A stretch of 64,000 nt of DNA. Source: Methanoregula sp. PtaU1.Bin051. Lineage in GTDB: Archaea; Halobacteriota; Methanomicrobia; Methanomicrobiales; Methanospirillaceae. The stretch covers positions 1 through 64,000 of the forward strand of contig MVRE01000002.1 in the NCBI GenBank assembly GCA_002067895.1. Reading direction: 5' to 3'. The first letter of the stretch is position 1. The number at the start of each line of letters is the position of its first letter. The notes beneath the pieces are model-generated. The model worked only from the letters and a program-made list of their open reading frames with translations. It was not told the DNA's origin and searched no databases. A program made the translations under genes and the position numbers. This document shows, piece after piece, positions 25,570 to 34,266 of the stretch.

Positions 25570-26673
25570 ATGGTCTGGCAGGCCGGGATTGTTGTTATAA
25601 TCCTAGCATCGATCCCATATCTCTTCTATTTTCTTGGGATCCGCTTCGGTAAAAAAACACCGTCAATACCGGTTATGAAAAATCCACCCCCCGTCTCCAT
25701 TGTCATATCCGCATACAACGAGGCCCGGATCATTGCCGAAAGGATTGAAAACATCGCTTCTTTGAGGTACCCCCATGACCGCATAGAGGTGATCCTTGTC
25801 GATGATTGTTCTTCGGATGACACCGGCAGTCTTGCTGCCGCTGCCTTTGGCCGAACTGATCTCTCGTACCGGATCATCAGGAATGATAACCGCCTTGGCA
25901 CAAACCGCTCCTATAACCGGGCAATTGCTACCATCGAAAATACGATTGTAGTGACAACCGATGCTGATGTTTTTTTTACACCTGATACACTGGGAATCCT
26001 GATTTCCCGGCTATGCAGTGACGATCGGATCGCAGCGGCCTGTGCAGATCTCCGCCCGCATGACTCCCGGAACAGCACAGCTGACTTCGAATCAGTTTAC
26101 CGGAATTTTTACGGGCAGATGTGTGACTGGGAGAGCGCGATCGATTCGACCTATACGCTCAACGGGGCGATGGTAGCGTTCAGGAAGGATCTCGTCCAGC
26201 GGATCGAAGAGAGCAGGGGGGCCGACGATGCCAACACGGCATTCGCCGCGATCCGGAACGGGTACCGCGCTGTCTACGAGATCCATGCAGTTGTCTACGA
26301 GATCCTGCCCGAGGACCTGCCGACCCAGTTCCGGCAGAAGACCCGAAGGGCGAAGCGTCTCATCGAGGCGACGCTTGCCAATCTCAATCTCCTGTTTCTG
26401 AAACGGCCGTTTGCCCTCTTCTATGCCATGAGGATATGGATGTATACATTTACGCCGGTCCTCTATATCATGGGAACAATCCTGTTCATGGCCGGGATCT
26501 TTCTTGTAAATATTCCTGTATTCGCCCTGCTTCTCATTGCGGGACTTTTCCTGTTCTTTGTCTGGAAGAGGAACCTCGTCTCAGCTTTCACCATCAACCA
26601 GATCTATCTCTTTTCCGGGCTGCTCAACCTAGGAAAAAACACCCTGACGTGGGAGAGCACGTCCAAAAAATAA
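25570..26673 (+). CDS. Membrane-bound GT2 glycosyltransferase
   Basis: A 367-residue family 2 glycosyltransferase. One N-terminal membrane helix (IVVIILASIPYLFYFLG), then a GT-A domain with the nucleotide site VDDCSSDDTGSL (about 77-88) and the metal site TTDADVFFTP (about 124-133), an acidic catalytic region GADDANTAF, and a QKTRRAKR segment corresponding to the Q-x-x-R-W motif. Two or three membrane helices follow at the C-terminus. It probably builds a surface polysaccharide using sugars from the neighbouring dehydrogenase. Acceptor and donor are unknown. A 92-base gap with a T/A-rich stretch precedes it. Confidence 0.88.
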   Translation: MVWQAGIVVIILASIPYLFYFLGIRFGKKTPSIPVMKNPPPVSIVISAYNEARIIAERIENIASLRYPHDRIEVILVDDCSSDDTGSLAAAAFGRTDLSYRIIRNDNRLGTNRSYNRAIATIENTIVVTTDADVFFTPDTLGILISRLCSDDRIAAACADLRPHDSRNSTADFESVYRNFYGQMCDWESAIDSTYTLNGAMVAFRKDLVQRIEESRGADDANTAFAAIRNGYRAVYEIHAVVYEILPEDLPTQFRQKTRRAKRLIEATLANLNLLFLKRPFALFYAMRIWMYTFTPVLYIMGTILFMAGIFLVNIPVFALLLIAGLFLFFVWKRNLVSAFTINQIYLFSGLLNLGKNTLTWESTSKK

Positions 26674-26689
26674 TCCCGTATCCCGTATC

Positions 26690-28390
26690 CTATTTCGTGA
26701 CGATGTGCCGGTTCAGGATGAGGATATCGAGGTCGCTGTTTTCAAGGGTATGGACCGCATCGGACGGGTGGTAGACCATCGGTTCCCCGTGGAGGTTGAA
26801 GGAAGTGTTCAGGACAGCCCCGGTGCCGGTCTTTCTTGCGAAGGACTCGATGATCGCATAATATTCGCGGTTGGCGCTGTTGGTTAAAATCTGGGGGCGG
26901 ACCGTGTGATCCTTGGGATGGGTCGCTGCGACGATCTCGCCCGCTTCAGGTTTCGTCGCATAGCTCATGATCATATAGGGGGATTTGACACCCTTCGGGT
27001 TAATGATGTACCGCTGTTCGTAGGTGTCGAGAACCGTTGCTGCAAAAGGCATCCAGAAGTCACGCATCTTGATGGCGTCGTTGATCCTCTGGACGTTCCG
27101 GTACGAACGGGGGTTGGCGAGGATGGAACGGTTCCCGAGGGCGCGGGCGCCCCATTCCGCCCTGCCGGCACACCGGGCAACGATCCTGTCTTCCGCGAGC
27201 ATGTCTGCGGCGAAGGATGCCATGTCCGGCTCTTTCCGGCACTCGTACCCGGCCTTCCGGATCTCGGCAATCACGGTACTGTCGTCAAAGTCTTCCCCAA
27301 GATATAGATCCCGCGGGGGCCTGTTGTCTACTTCCCTGCCGGTTTCGTGGCAGTGCTGGGCATTGGCAAGGTACGCGGCGCCGATCGGGTTGCTTTCGTC
27401 GCCGCAGGAGGGCATGACGAACATCTCTTCTACCACGGGCAGGTCCATGATCTTCCGGTTCATCTTGACGTTCATGAAGACCCCGCCCGACAGGGCGAGC
27501 CGGTGGATGCCTGTAGATTCGATGCAGTTGGCAACCCACCGGCAGACGAGCCGCTCGGTAAATTCCTGCAGCCCGCCGCAGATCGTGTCAAAGCGCCTGC
27601 GGCGGTAGATCCGTTCGAGCAGGGTCAGGCATGACGGTGTCGGGAGGAGTGTCTTCCTGCGGAACCTCATCCCGTCAACATCGAGGAGGCCGGAGAGCGA
27701 AGAAACGATATCCTTGTAATATTTCTCCTGCGAGTACGGGGCCATCCCCATCAGCTTATACTCGTGTTCGAGCGGGGTCATTCCCATGTGAAACGTGGTC
27801 AGGCTGTAGATGTTTCCGACGGAATGGTTCTCCGGCGTGACCGCGAGGGGGATGATCCGGTTTTCGGAATCACACACAAACACCCCGGCGCATCTCCCGT
27901 CGCCCCCGCCGTCAAGGGTGAGGAGGAGCGTATCCTTGGCCGAAAAACCGCTCGAGTAAAGGGTGCTTGCCGCATGGACCGTGTGGTGGTCGAGGAACCT
28001 GACTTTACTGAGGGGGATGTTCCTGGATTCCAGCCACTTTTTTCGGGCATTCATCCGGCTGCGCTTGTAGAGGGAATAGGCGGGTGTAGCCCGTGCGACG
28101 TCGTTAATAGCCCTTTTCATGGGCGACTGGCCATAGTATTCCTTCTGCTCCTGTGCCGTCCGCTGGGGGGGATTGTGGATGCTCCCGAAAGCGAAACAGT
28201 CGATGTCCTCAAGAGCGAGGTGGCACCAGTCCAGCGCGTGCCGGATTGCGGAATCCGGAAACCCGTTGTAGTTCTTGACGCGGTTAATCCTCTCCTCCTG
28301 AACAACAAAGAGGAGCTCTCCGTTTCGAAGGATGCTTACGCAGGCATTGTGGTTGTCATGGATGCCCATGACCGTGTACGGGTCGCTCAT
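26690..28390 (-). CDS. NodU/CmcH-family O-carbamoyltransferase
   Basis: A 566-residue protein of the NodU/TobZ carbamoyltransferase family, which transfers carbamoyl from carbamoyl phosphate via carbamoyl adenylate to a sugar or antibiotic hydroxyl. The N-terminal YrdC-like/ASKHA half shows MGIHDNHNACVSILRNGEL and DHHTVHAASTLY. The C-terminal half has RAEWGARALGNRSILANPR and TSFNLHGEPMVYHPSDA, both signature blocks. It is convergent with the GT2 gene, 16 bases apart. Context suggests carbamoylation of a surface sugar, which is inference. Confidence 0.92.
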   Translation of the reverse strand: MSDPYTVMGIHDNHNACVSILRNGELLFVVQEERINRVKNYNGFPDSAIRHALDWCHLALEDIDCFAFGSIHNPPQRTAQEQKEYYGQSPMKRAINDVARATPAYSLYKRSRMNARKKWLESRNIPLSKVRFLDHHTVHAASTLYSSGFSAKDTLLLTLDGGGDGRCAGVFVCDSENRIIPLAVTPENHSVGNIYSLTTFHMGMTPLEHEYKLMGMAPYSQEKYYKDIVSSLSGLLDVDGMRFRRKTLLPTPSCLTLLERIYRRRRFDTICGGLQEFTERLVCRWVANCIESTGIHRLALSGGVFMNVKMNRKIMDLPVVEEMFVMPSCGDESNPIGAAYLANAQHCHETGREVDNRPPRDLYLGEDFDDSTVIAEIRKAGYECRKEPDMASFAADMLAEDRIVARCAGRAEWGARALGNRSILANPRSYRNVQRINDAIKMRDFWMPFAATVLDTYEQRYIINPKGVKSPYMIMSYATKPEAGEIVAATHPKDHTVRPQILTNSANREYYAIIESFARKTGTGAVLNTSFNLHGEPMVYHPSDAVHTLENSDLDILILNRHIVTK

Positions 28391-28501
28391 TACGGAGTCC
28401 TGATCCTTAGGGGTTTTCTGCCTTTATCTTTAATGGCTTCTTGGTCTGCTGCAGGTCCGTTCTCCTGATCTTTTCAACAACACTTTATAATCGCACCGTC
28501 G

Positions 28502-29290
28502 ATGCTGATCATGGATCCGCAGGAGCATGTCCTGATCATTAGCCCGGACGAGCGCATCCAGGCTGCCTATTCCGCAGCGCTTCGGGACATTACCGGCATC
28601 ACCCATTCGTTTACCTTCATCGATCCCGATCTCGCGAGCAACGTTACCGGTGAGAGCGTCCAGAGGCGCGAGCAGAAGGAGGCGATCCGGGCAGAGCTCC
28701 AGCGGGTAAAGCCGGTCGCACAAGAGATCGGCATCAGTCACGCGACCCGGTATATCGAGCCGGCGACCATCGATGCAGTGGCATCGGCAGTGCTCGCTAT
28801 CCATGACGACCACCCGTCTGCACGGTACTCCTTTGTCCTGTCGGGGAACCCGGCGCCGGTCTCGATCGGCCTCTTCCGGATGGCGATGTGGCTTAGCGGG
28901 GACGCGTACTTCGTCTCCAGAAAGGCCGTGCTCCAGAAACTGACGGTGCCCATGATGACAGCAGGGGACTTTGCCGCAAACCCGAATTACCTTAAGATGC
29001 TGATGCTCCTGCACGGCAAACCCCCGGTGAAGGCCGGTGCGCCGTCGGGGATCCCCCGGCAGGTGCTCTTCAAGGGAATGAAAGACGAGTATGCACCGCT
29101 CCGCGCTGTGGGGGGAAAGAAAGCGCACCGCGAGCTGACCCACGGCAACTTCTCCCAGTTCCTTGCAACGCTCATTGAGCGCGGCCTTGTTGCGGAAAAT
29201 TTCTCGCAGGGCGACAAAAAAATCCGGCTATATTCCATCACGCCCGAAGGCGAGATCGCGCTACGGCTCCATCTGGCCCGGCCCCTCTGA
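28502..29290 (+). CDS. CARF-like/winged-helix regulator (DUF6293-like)
   Basis: A 262-residue protein in two parts. The N-terminal 140 residues form a Rossmann-like pattern beginning HVLIISPDERI and including SFVLSGNPAPVSIGLF, where a Gly-rich loop follows a strand as in CARF ligand-binding domains. The C-terminal part (GGKKAHRELTHGNFSQFL to the end) reads as a winged helix-turn-helix with ITPEGEIALRL. This matches HFX_2341/DUF6293-type regulators related to Csa3. No cas gene or CRISPR array is in the window, so it is likely an orphan regulator. The start could be ATG 28502 or 28511. Confidence 0.65.
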   Translation: MLIMDPQEHVLIISPDERIQAAYSAALRDITGITHSFTFIDPDLASNVTGESVQRREQKEAIRAELQRVKPVAQEIGISHATRYIEPATIDAVASAVLAIHDDHPSARYSFVLSGNPAPVSIGLFRMAMWLSGDAYFVSRKAVLQKLTVPMMTAGDFAANPNYLKMLMLLHGKPPVKAGAPSGIPRQVLFKGMKDEYAPLRAVGGKKAHRELTHGNFSQFLATLIERGLVAENFSQGDKKIRLYSITPEGEIALRLHLARPL

Positions 29291-29323
29291 CGTGGAGCTG
29301 TTGGTAATGATGCAGATGCTCTG

Positions 29324-29350
29324 TAATCTTACAGGAATTCTGTAAGATTA
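29324..29350. repeat. Perfect inverted repeat after the CARF-like gene
   Basis: Arms TAATCTTACAG (29324-29334) and CTGTAAGATTA (29340-29350) are exact reverse complements around GAATT. It lies 33 bases past the regulator's stop. It could be a terminator hairpin or an operator. Three copies of a GAAAATTT-containing motif follow at about 29371-29412. Confidence 0.6.
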
Positions 29351-29464
29351 AGGACAGTTATTATCGGGCTTGAAAATTTTTGGGCCGGAAAATTTCCGGG
29401 ATTGAAAATTTTTAGCTGAAAAATGGGTGGGGAATGGGGTGGTGCAGGAGGGGAGCATGAAAAA

Positions 29465-30433
29465 TTAGGAGGAGGAGAGGGATTTTACGGCATCATCAGT
29501 GAGCGCCGGGATGTATTCCGTCACTGGTCTGGTTTGGGCATCTTTCATCGTTTTTTCACCTTTGAATACCCAGACCGGTTCAAGGTAATCTTCTTCAAAT
29601 GCCGGGGCCTTTGACGCATAGGCGAGGTAAACGTTGTTGATGGTTACCCGCGATGGGGTTTCGATACCGGTTTTAACACCGACCTTTTTCAGTTCTGCAA
29701 ACGCGGTTTCCGGGGATTTGAGTGGGAACCCCTTAACCGGAGTGTATTCTCTCCAGATTGTCGAATATTCAATGATATCCCCATTTCCGCCGATTGCCAC
29801 AGTTATGCCGGAACCGATAACCTTGATATTATTGAGTGCCCGGCCATATTTAACTTCAATTCGTCCGTAATGTTGAATCTCGTTTCCATTTTTATCCATG
29901 CTTTTTACATAGTAACGTTCAATCCCGCTGAAGTAAGCCCCTTTCGGGAAGAGATCTTGTCCTTCGAGGAATTGCGTGGCTATTCTCTCGGCCTCTTTGT
30001 CGGAGGGGAGTTTATTCGGGGAGTCCATTAACTCATTCGGACGATTTGCGTTAGTATATCTCGTGCTTCCAGAAATTTTTAAAATTTCTAAACCATACAT
30101 TAAATCATCTGATTGGACTACACAATCTCCCCGTAATGTGCCGGTTACATTGAATTTCTTGGCAAGGGCAAGAGTTGTCTCTTTATTGACAATCGGGGGA
30201 TTTGTTTTGTAAACAAGAATTGTCTCCGGATTCGCAGGCATTGATGAATTCATGTCGATCTGATAGGAAAGCGATCCAGCAATGTCACCATTCTGATTGG
30301 CGAAATCCGATGAATCCACGGATCCTGCCGCAGGGTTACTTCCTATCCCAAGCATGAATACTAATGATAAAGCAATTGTCAGGATGACTAGGAAAAATCC
30401 CACAAACCATTTCTTTTCCATTTCAATCACCAT
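29465..30433 (-). CDS. Secreted or membrane-anchored protein, unknown function
   Basis: A 322-residue protein with an N-terminal anchor or signal (KKWFVGFFLVILTIALSLVFMLGI), then a polar extracellular region with low-complexity start GSNPAAGSVDSSDFANQNG and several beta-like stretches (ERYYVKSMDKNG, HYGRIEVKYGRALNNIKVIGSG). I do not recognise the family; there is a weak resemblance to propeptide-like/PepSY extracellular domains. It begins 2 bases after the stop of the caspase-like protein gene, so the two are probably translated together and may act as a pair, perhaps as an inhibitor or partner domain. Confidence 0.7.
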   Translation of the reverse strand: MVIEMEKKWFVGFFLVILTIALSLVFMLGIGSNPAAGSVDSSDFANQNGDIAGSLSYQIDMNSSMPANPETILVYKTNPPIVNKETTLALAKKFNVTGTLRGDCVVQSDDLMYGLEILKISGSTRYTNANRPNELMDSPNKLPSDKEAERIATQFLEGQDLFPKGAYFSGIERYYVKSMDKNGNEIQHYGRIEVKYGRALNNIKVIGSGITVAIGGNGDIIEYSTIWREYTPVKGFPLKSPETAFAELKKVGVKTGIETPSRVTINNVYLAYASKAPAFEEDYLEPVWVFKGEKTMKDAQTRPVTEYIPALTDDAVKSLSSS

Positions 30434-30435
30434 AA

Positions 30436-32493
30436 TCAGTCTGTTTTACAGTCAAATTTTTCATACTGAATAGACGCTGAGGGGGCAGAACAAAACGATC
30501 CATATCCCGGGAGGTAATCGTTACCGCAGGGTTCAGCCCACATTGATGCACCGAAATAATCAGTGCGATCAATCGTGTCTTCCAACGTCATTCTCCATGC
30601 GTCACGAATGTTCCTAACCTGATATGGCTGCCCTTCAAATATCCCTCCTTTCAATCGAGCAGCATAAATTCCACCCTGCCTGTCATACAATAACCCCTCC
30701 GTTTCATAACTGTTTAGAATATGCAGGCCATTGAACACAGAATGCCAGTTGACCTGAGTGTCCTCATCGAGAATATAGCATGAAGAGAGTGTCAGCCACT
30801 TGAGCTTCGATCCACCAAACTGCATGTCTGTCCGAGGAAGTTCGAGAACTGAATTACTCGTACCGAAATATATACGGTCATTTGCGCCATGACCTGCAAA
30901 TAAAGCAAAGTCTGCGTTATCTGCTTTAATTGGGAATATTTCCGATACACTCCAATGTTTCGATCCCGCGTCATCATTATAAAACTCGGCATAGCCTGTC
31001 CAGGAAATTCCTCCGTTATTGGCACCGACAATGTTCTGGTAAAATGTACTTGCCAATGGTACTGCAGATCCTAATGGTGGCTGTCCCCCATGATAATCAC
31101 TAACCCCTTCGGCAAATACAGTAAATGTCGTCTGCTGCGGCGCCGTCACCGAAATATAATCCACCTTCGTCTCCGTATCGCTCCCATCCGCATTCGTCGC
31201 GGTCAGGCTGACCGTATAAGTTCCTGCCGAGTTGTAGGTATGAACAGGGTTCTGCTGCGTTGCGTTCGTGCTGTCCCCGTCACCGAAATTCCACGACCAC
31301 GACGTCGGAGAATTGGTCGACAGGTCGATGAACCGGGCGGTGAATGGACAGGTAAAACCCCCGGTTGGCGGATCCGGAATATACGCGTGGATCGAATCGA
31401 TCCCGGCTTGGGTATTCAAATATGTCCAGATCTGAATCGATTGATCACCTGACAAGGTCGGAGTCGCTGAATTCGTCACCCATCCGGTAACCTGCTGCCC
31501 GGGGAAGTCTATAACGAAATTCCATGGCCCCTGCCAGTATCCATCAGACAGCACGAAATCATAGGTATTCGGCGAGAAGACTTTTACCGCCATCGAAGCC
31601 GAAGTAACCCCGGTATAGTCTACCGTCCGGTAGATCCTGCTGTAGCCTCCGCCTCCTGTATAATAGCAATAATACGAACCCTCGTTCGCCCCACCGCTTA
31701 TAACACTAAGAGAAGGGTTTCCTTCCGAAGTCCATCCGGAAGTGTCGCCGGTCTCGAACCCGCCGTTGGTCACCCGCTCGGTCGGATCGATGGTGATCGG
31801 GTACTTCGCGCCGGTCAAATCCCCGGACACTGTGATGGTCTTCTTCTCCTTGTTAAGCGTGTACTCCATCTCGAATCTCTTTCCAGTCGCGTCAAGAGCA
31901 AACGGCTTTGGCATCACCACGACGTCCTCGCCGTTGACGTACACGACGAGGTTCCCCCAGCGGTCGGGATTGATGTCGATCGTGCTGTCCTTCGCATACG
32001 TAGTGACCTGTTTTGTGTACGGGTATGTCACAATTTCCGTCTTGTTTGCATCATAGGAGACCTCTGGCCGGGACAGGTCCGGTTCGTTTGTAATCCAGTC
32101 GGAGAGTCTGAGATCATAGGAATAGCTGACTGGTGCCGGTCCGTTCAGGGTAACAGATTCCTTGATCAGATCCCGGTATATTTCGTAACGGACGGAAGGT
32201 TCCGACCCGATAATCCGCGTGTTCCCGTTCGTGACGGACTTCGTATCGAGTCCTGCGATCTGCGGGATGATGCCAATCGTCACCCGGCCGATCTTATGGA
32301 GGTACCCGGCTCCATTGAATGTTACACTCGACATATCGCTCGATGCGATGCCATCCGGCCCGATTCGAACAGAGATATCAGCAGCGGTAACCCCGCCTGC
32401 GTTCCGGTACGGGTTATCCTGAGCAGCGACAGGAAATATCAGGGCCAGGCTTATGATGATACAGATTCTTGGAAGAAGACTTCGCAGCCTCAT
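30436..32493 (-). CDS. Secreted PKD protein with caspase-like DUF6345 domain
   Basis: A 685-residue exported protein. A signal peptide (MRLRSLLPRICIIISLALIF) is followed by a methanogen surface-protein N-terminal domain (NPYRNAGGVTAAD to TIDPTERVTNGG), a beta-sandwich-like segment, one PKD domain (WNFGDGDSTN), and a C-terminal region beginning FAEGVSDYHGG. The last region carries ADFALFAGHGAND and KLKWLTLSSCYIL: a hydrophobic strand ending in H-G and a hydrophobic strand ending in S-S-C, the layout of the clan CD (caspase/gingipain) catalytic dyad. A protease role is inference. ATG 32493 is chosen because a longer frame lacks a signal. It starts 6 bases after the truncated paralogue. Confidence 0.8.
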   Translation of the reverse strand: MRLRSLLPRICIIISLALIFPVAAQDNPYRNAGGVTAADISVRIGPDGIASSDMSSVTFNGAGYLHKIGRVTIGIIPQIAGLDTKSVTNGNTRIIGSEPSVRYEIYRDLIKESVTLNGPAPVSYSYDLRLSDWITNEPDLSRPEVSYDANKTEIVTYPYTKQVTTYAKDSTIDINPDRWGNLVVYVNGEDVVVMPKPFALDATGKRFEMEYTLNKEKKTITVSGDLTGAKYPITIDPTERVTNGGFETGDTSGWTSEGNPSLSVISGGANEGSYYCYYTGGGGYSRIYRTVDYTGVTSASMAVKVFSPNTYDFVLSDGYWQGPWNFVIDFPGQQVTGWVTNSATPTLSGDQSIQIWTYLNTQAGIDSIHAYIPDPPTGGFTCPFTARFIDLSTNSPTSWSWNFGDGDSTNATQQNPVHTYNSAGTYTVSLTATNADGSDTETKVDYISVTAPQQTTFTVFAEGVSDYHGGQPPLGSAVPLASTFYQNIVGANNGGISWTGYAEFYNDDAGSKHWSVSEIFPIKADNADFALFAGHGANDRIYFGTSNSVLELPRTDMQFGGSKLKWLTLSSCYILDEDTQVNWHSVFNGLHILNSYETEGLLYDRQGGIYAARLKGGIFEGQPYQVRNIRDAWRMTLEDTIDRTDYFGASMWAEPCGNDYLPGYGSFCSAPSASIQYEKFDCKTD
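31744..31999. repeat. Duplicated coding block, copy 1
   Basis: About 256 bases that match 32925-33180 at roughly nine positions in ten, in the same orientation. Both copies encode the DINPDRWGNLVVYVNGEDVV and VTIDPTERVTNGG region of the two neighbouring paralogues. The identity is higher than in the flanking parts of the genes, which suggests recent duplication or gene conversion. Confidence 0.8.
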
Positions 32494-32498
32494 TAATC

Positions 32499-33675
32499 TC
32501 ACGCCCCCATCACCGGATAAAATGTGAAATCCGCGACCGGAGGACCCGAAATCGGCGGGTCCGCGCTGATCGAGTCCATGTGGCCGTGAGTGGAGGAGTA
32601 CGTCCACAGGTCATAGGTGCTGCTTCCGGACAGCGTGGGAGTCGTCGACTTAACGCTCCAGTCCTTGACGGTCTGCCCCGGGAAATCGATATACCAGTTC
32701 CCGAAATCGTACCACCGGTTCGACAGCACGAGATCGTACCTGTTGTATGCCGGTACCGCCCATGCACCGGATACGGAAGTCACGCCGGTATAATTAATTG
32801 TCTGTCGTAATCCGGAATAACCGCTGGCGCCGATGACATCGAGGTAGTACGTACCCTGGTAGGGTGTGTCGCTCTTGACCGTGTAATAGGCCGTAGTTCC
32901 TACTACGGTTGTCCAGCCGGTTTTATCGCCGGTCTCGAATCCGCCGTTCGTCACCCGCTCGGTCGGATCGATGGTGACCGGGTACTTCGCGCCGGTCAAA
33001 TCCCCGGACACTGTGATGGTCTTCGCCTTCTTGTCAAGCTTGAAATCCATCTCGAACCTTTTTCCGGTCGCGTCAAGAGCAAACGGCTTTGGCATCACCA
33101 CGACATCCTCCCCGTTTACGTAAACAACGAGGTTCCCCCAGCGGTCGGGATTGATGTCGATGGTGCTATCCTTTGCATAGTTGATCACTTCCTTCGTGTA
33201 CGGGTACGTGATGATGACGGTGCTGTTGGCGTCGAGGGTTTCAACAGGCCGGGACTCGTCCGTCTCATTGGTTACCCAGTCCGAGAGCCCGAGGTCGTAT
33301 GAATACCGGAGCGTTGCGGGCGACTTCAGGGTCACCCGTTCCTTGATGAGATCCCTGTATACTTCATGTTCGATGACCGGATCGATCCCGTACCTGCGGA
33401 TATTGCCGTTCACCGTGGCTGATCCGCCGGCCTTTGCCTGCAGCGGGTTGATGGTGATTGATACCCTGCCGATCGTATGCGTGTATCCCGCACCATTGAA
33501 CACCACATTGGATGATCCGGCCGTTTTTACGCTATCGGACCCGAGAACGACCGGGTTATCTGCCTGTGTAACTTCCCCGGCGTTCCGGTACGGGTTTTTT
33601 ATCCTGTGCAAGGGCCGGTGATACGAGAATGAGGCAGAGCACAAGGATCGCCAGCGGTATGAGATTGCCTTTCAT
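32499..33675 (-). pseudogene. Frameshifted, truncated paralogue of the PKD surface protein
   Basis: The start (ATG 33675) gives signal peptide MKGNLIPLAILVLCLILVSP followed by ALAQDKK. At an A6 run near 33597-33602 the frame shifts: the conserved NPYRNAGEVTQAD continues in another frame, where five A's would keep it open. From there the body runs to 32499, parallel to the downstream gene through TIDPTERVTNGG and the sandwich segment, and stops at PPVADFTFYPVMGA, just inside a PKD domain. The DUF6345 half is missing. It may be a decayed duplicate, a phase-variable gene, a programmed frameshift, or contain a sequencing error at the homopolymer. Confidence 0.75.
32925..33180. repeat. Duplicated coding block, copy 2
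   Basis: Direct-repeat partner of 31744-31999, inside the frameshifted paralogue. The best-conserved part is the stretch around CACTGTGATGGTCTTC and the block from GCGTCAAGAGCAAACGGC onward. Confidence 0.8.
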
Positions 33676-34266
33676 GGCAGGACAACCCCCGGGTGCCTGA
33701 TTATTATCATTTGTCTCAATATATACGAGATTCTGGAAGGGTTTTCCTGATCCTCCAAATCCCTTTTTCCGGATGGATTCATGTTTCACTCAACCTCCTT
33801 TTTTATTTTTTTACCGGAGGCATCATCCAATACTTCTTGGGATAACAAGCTGATCGGATCATGCCCTTCGTGGCAGGGCCGGGTTCATTTGACATTCCAG
33901 GTAAATTGAACCGGCCCGTTTTCCATTCCTGCAGAGATATACTTCATACGATTATTCTACCTGCTGCTACTTTGTGTGACTTTTAATCAATAATAAGCAT
34001 TTTTATTCTGATTCTGTTGAATAAATCTATGTTATTATTTAAGGATGGATATTTGCTCTTTTTTACAGAGAATAGAAAAACGCCTTTTGACGAAGACAGG
34101 AGAATAATATATCTGGCCTAAACATTCTGTACAATAATCAAAATCTCCCGATAATTCATTGTTTGGTATTATATGCCGTGTGATGCATATATCATCTGTC
34201 GTATCCGGTCAAACCGTGAAATGGGTTATGCTGAATCTCTCACGTGACAGGCATACAATTTTCCGT
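33676..34266. other. A/T-rich intergenic region with one long hairpin
   Basis: No gene is supported. The stretch between the surface-protein genes and trmI is A/T-rich. A long imperfect inverted repeat (33876-33890 with 33903-33917) carries arms GGGCCGGGTTCATTT and AAATTGAACCGGCCC around a short loop and is followed by TTTT on the plus strand. Several TATA-like stretches occur (33990-34060, 34105-34115), any of which could serve the minus-strand surface genes. Short open frames here look random. Confidence 0.55.

Noticed and set aside
28502-29290. CRISPR-associated locus
   Set aside because: No cas genes and no array of repeats and spacers exist in the window; only the CARF-like regulator is found.
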